64,000 nt of DNA from Allomuricauda sp. (lineage in GTDB: Bacteria; Bacteroidota; Bacteroidia; Flavobacteriales; Flavobacteriaceae): positions 124,001 through 188,000 of the forward strand of contig JASBTQ010000019.1 of NCBI GenBank assembly GCA_030148335.1, read 5' to 3'. The translations under genes and the position numbers were made by a program. Positions 63,413-64,000 of this stretch are shown piece by piece (position 1 is the first letter of the stretch; every line of letters starts with the position of its first letter). Under the pieces are notes generated by a model, which made no database searches, was not told where the DNA came from, and saw only the letters and a program-made list of their open reading frames with translations.

Positions 63413-64000
63413 ATGTCAGTAGAATATTTACCGATTGTTTTTTTTCTGATAGCCCTTTTTTATAGCTCCGTGGGTTTTGGGGGTGGATCCAGCTATTTGG
63501 CTATTTTGAGCCTTTTCTTGACCGATTTTTATGAGATACGGTCCACCGCATTGATCTTGAACATTTGCGTGGTCACTATCGGCACACTTGTCTTTATCAA
63601 GAATAGGGTCTTCAGTCTAAAGATGTTTTGGCCATTTATGGTGGTCAGTATCCCTTTTGCGTATGTGGGAGCGCAGGTGAGACTTTCCCAAACGGCATTT
63701 TTTCTGGTATTGGGAAGTGCGTTGATTCTGGCCGGCATTTTTATGCTGCTTCGCTTTGTAAAGAAAAAACTGGAGTCAAGGGAGTTTTCAAACCCCAAGA
63801 AACTTCTCTTGGGAGGCAGTATTGGACTGCTTTCCGGTATATCGGGAATAGGAGGGGGCATCTTTCTATCACCTGTGCTCAATCTTTTGAAGTGGGCCAA
63901 CCCAAGGGTAGTGGCCTCCCTGGCCTCTGTCTTTATTTTGGTGAACTCAGTTTCCGGGCTGATCGGATTGAATGTGGCCGGAACCTTCAAACTGAACCAA
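63413..64000 (+). CDS. TauE/SafE-family permease, N-terminal part
   Basis: The frame runs past the window end; 196 residues are visible. ALFYSSVGFGGGSSYLAILS near 14-33 and LLSGISGIGGGIFLSPVLNL near 142-161 are the two repeated TauE/SafE motifs, with hydrophobic helices between. Family members export or import small organosulfur or carboxylate anions across the inner membrane. Substrate unknown. Start ATG at 63413. Confidence 0.9.
   Translation, partial: MSVEYLPIVFFLIALFYSSVGFGGGSSYLAILSLFLTDFYEIRSTALILNICVVTIGTLVFIKNRVFSLKMFWPFMVVSIPFAYVGAQVRLSQTAFFLVLGSALILAGIFMLLRFVKKKLESREFSNPKKLLLGGSIGLLSGISGIGGGIFLSPVLNLLKWANPRVVASLASVFILVNSVSGLIGLNVAGTFKLNQ

Overview
The window looks like chromosome of a marine-type Flavobacteriaceae bacterium (phylum Bacteroidota). 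The evidence is two SusC/SusD outer-membrane pairs, short lipoprotein signals of the Bacteroidota kind, promoter elements resembling TTTG/TANNTTTG, many ATGA gene overlaps, and small families typical of this group (DUF4199, SPW, CBU_0592-like, lmo0937-like). A genus such as Muricauda/Flagellimonas is only a guess. I see no rRNA, intact tRNA, insertion sequence, prophage or CRISPR array.

Region 1 (1-20.6 kb) is a polysaccharide-utilisation locus whose recognisable enzymes point to N-acetylgalactosamine or another N-acetylhexosamine. It holds the end of a sodium/solute symporter, a NagB-LmbE fusion, a sugar-nucleotidyltransferase translationally coupled to a secreted GH31 hydrolase, and a minus-strand block. 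That block reads SusC, SusD, a GH109-type alpha-N-acetylgalactosaminidase, a DUF4874/DUF4832 lipoprotein, a PKD/CBM9-like lipoprotein, an HGSNAT-like membrane acetyltransferase and a second DUF4832-type lipoprotein. A galactokinase-like GHMP kinase and a LacI-family regulator diverge from each other at 18.7-18.9 kb. Two pairs of near-palindromic sites with a TCGA-type core lie in front of the nucleotidyltransferase operon and of the kinase/LacI pair, and probably define the LacI regulon. Proposed flow: glycan capture by SusCD, exo-cleavage by GH109/GH31 and perhaps the DUF4832 proteins, then anomeric phosphorylation and nucleotidylation and/or the NagB route.

Region 2 (20.8-28.2 kb) is a second uptake unit: a TetR regulator with a small membrane protein, divergent from an alkaline-phosphatase-superfamily phosphodiesterase and a second SusC/SusD pair, closed by a strong terminator. 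Two copies of a TetR-like inverted repeat lie between the divergent genes.

Region 3 (28.2-64 kb) is dense in small stress, envelope and redox genes. These include DUF421, SemiSWEET, a YqcI/YcgG-DUF1989 pair, a CDF transporter coupled to a half-length solute-binding lipoprotein, epimerase-VKOR-SPW, and a QEGLA zincin-ATP-grasp-aspartoacylase cassette. Transaldolase and transketolase, DJ-1/PfpI, a flavin reductase, SYLF, a general-stress PNPOx protein, a cysteine-rich copper protein and two SDRs under a paralogous AraC regulator follow. Then come an AraC-response regulator-CHASE3/PAS histidine kinase operon, a second AraC paralogue, DUF2383, a nitroreductase, AI-2E, CsbD, MgtC, type II NADH dehydrogenase and a TauE/SafE permease cut by the window end. 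The gene content suggests a general stress-adaptation island under AraC and two-component control; that is inference.
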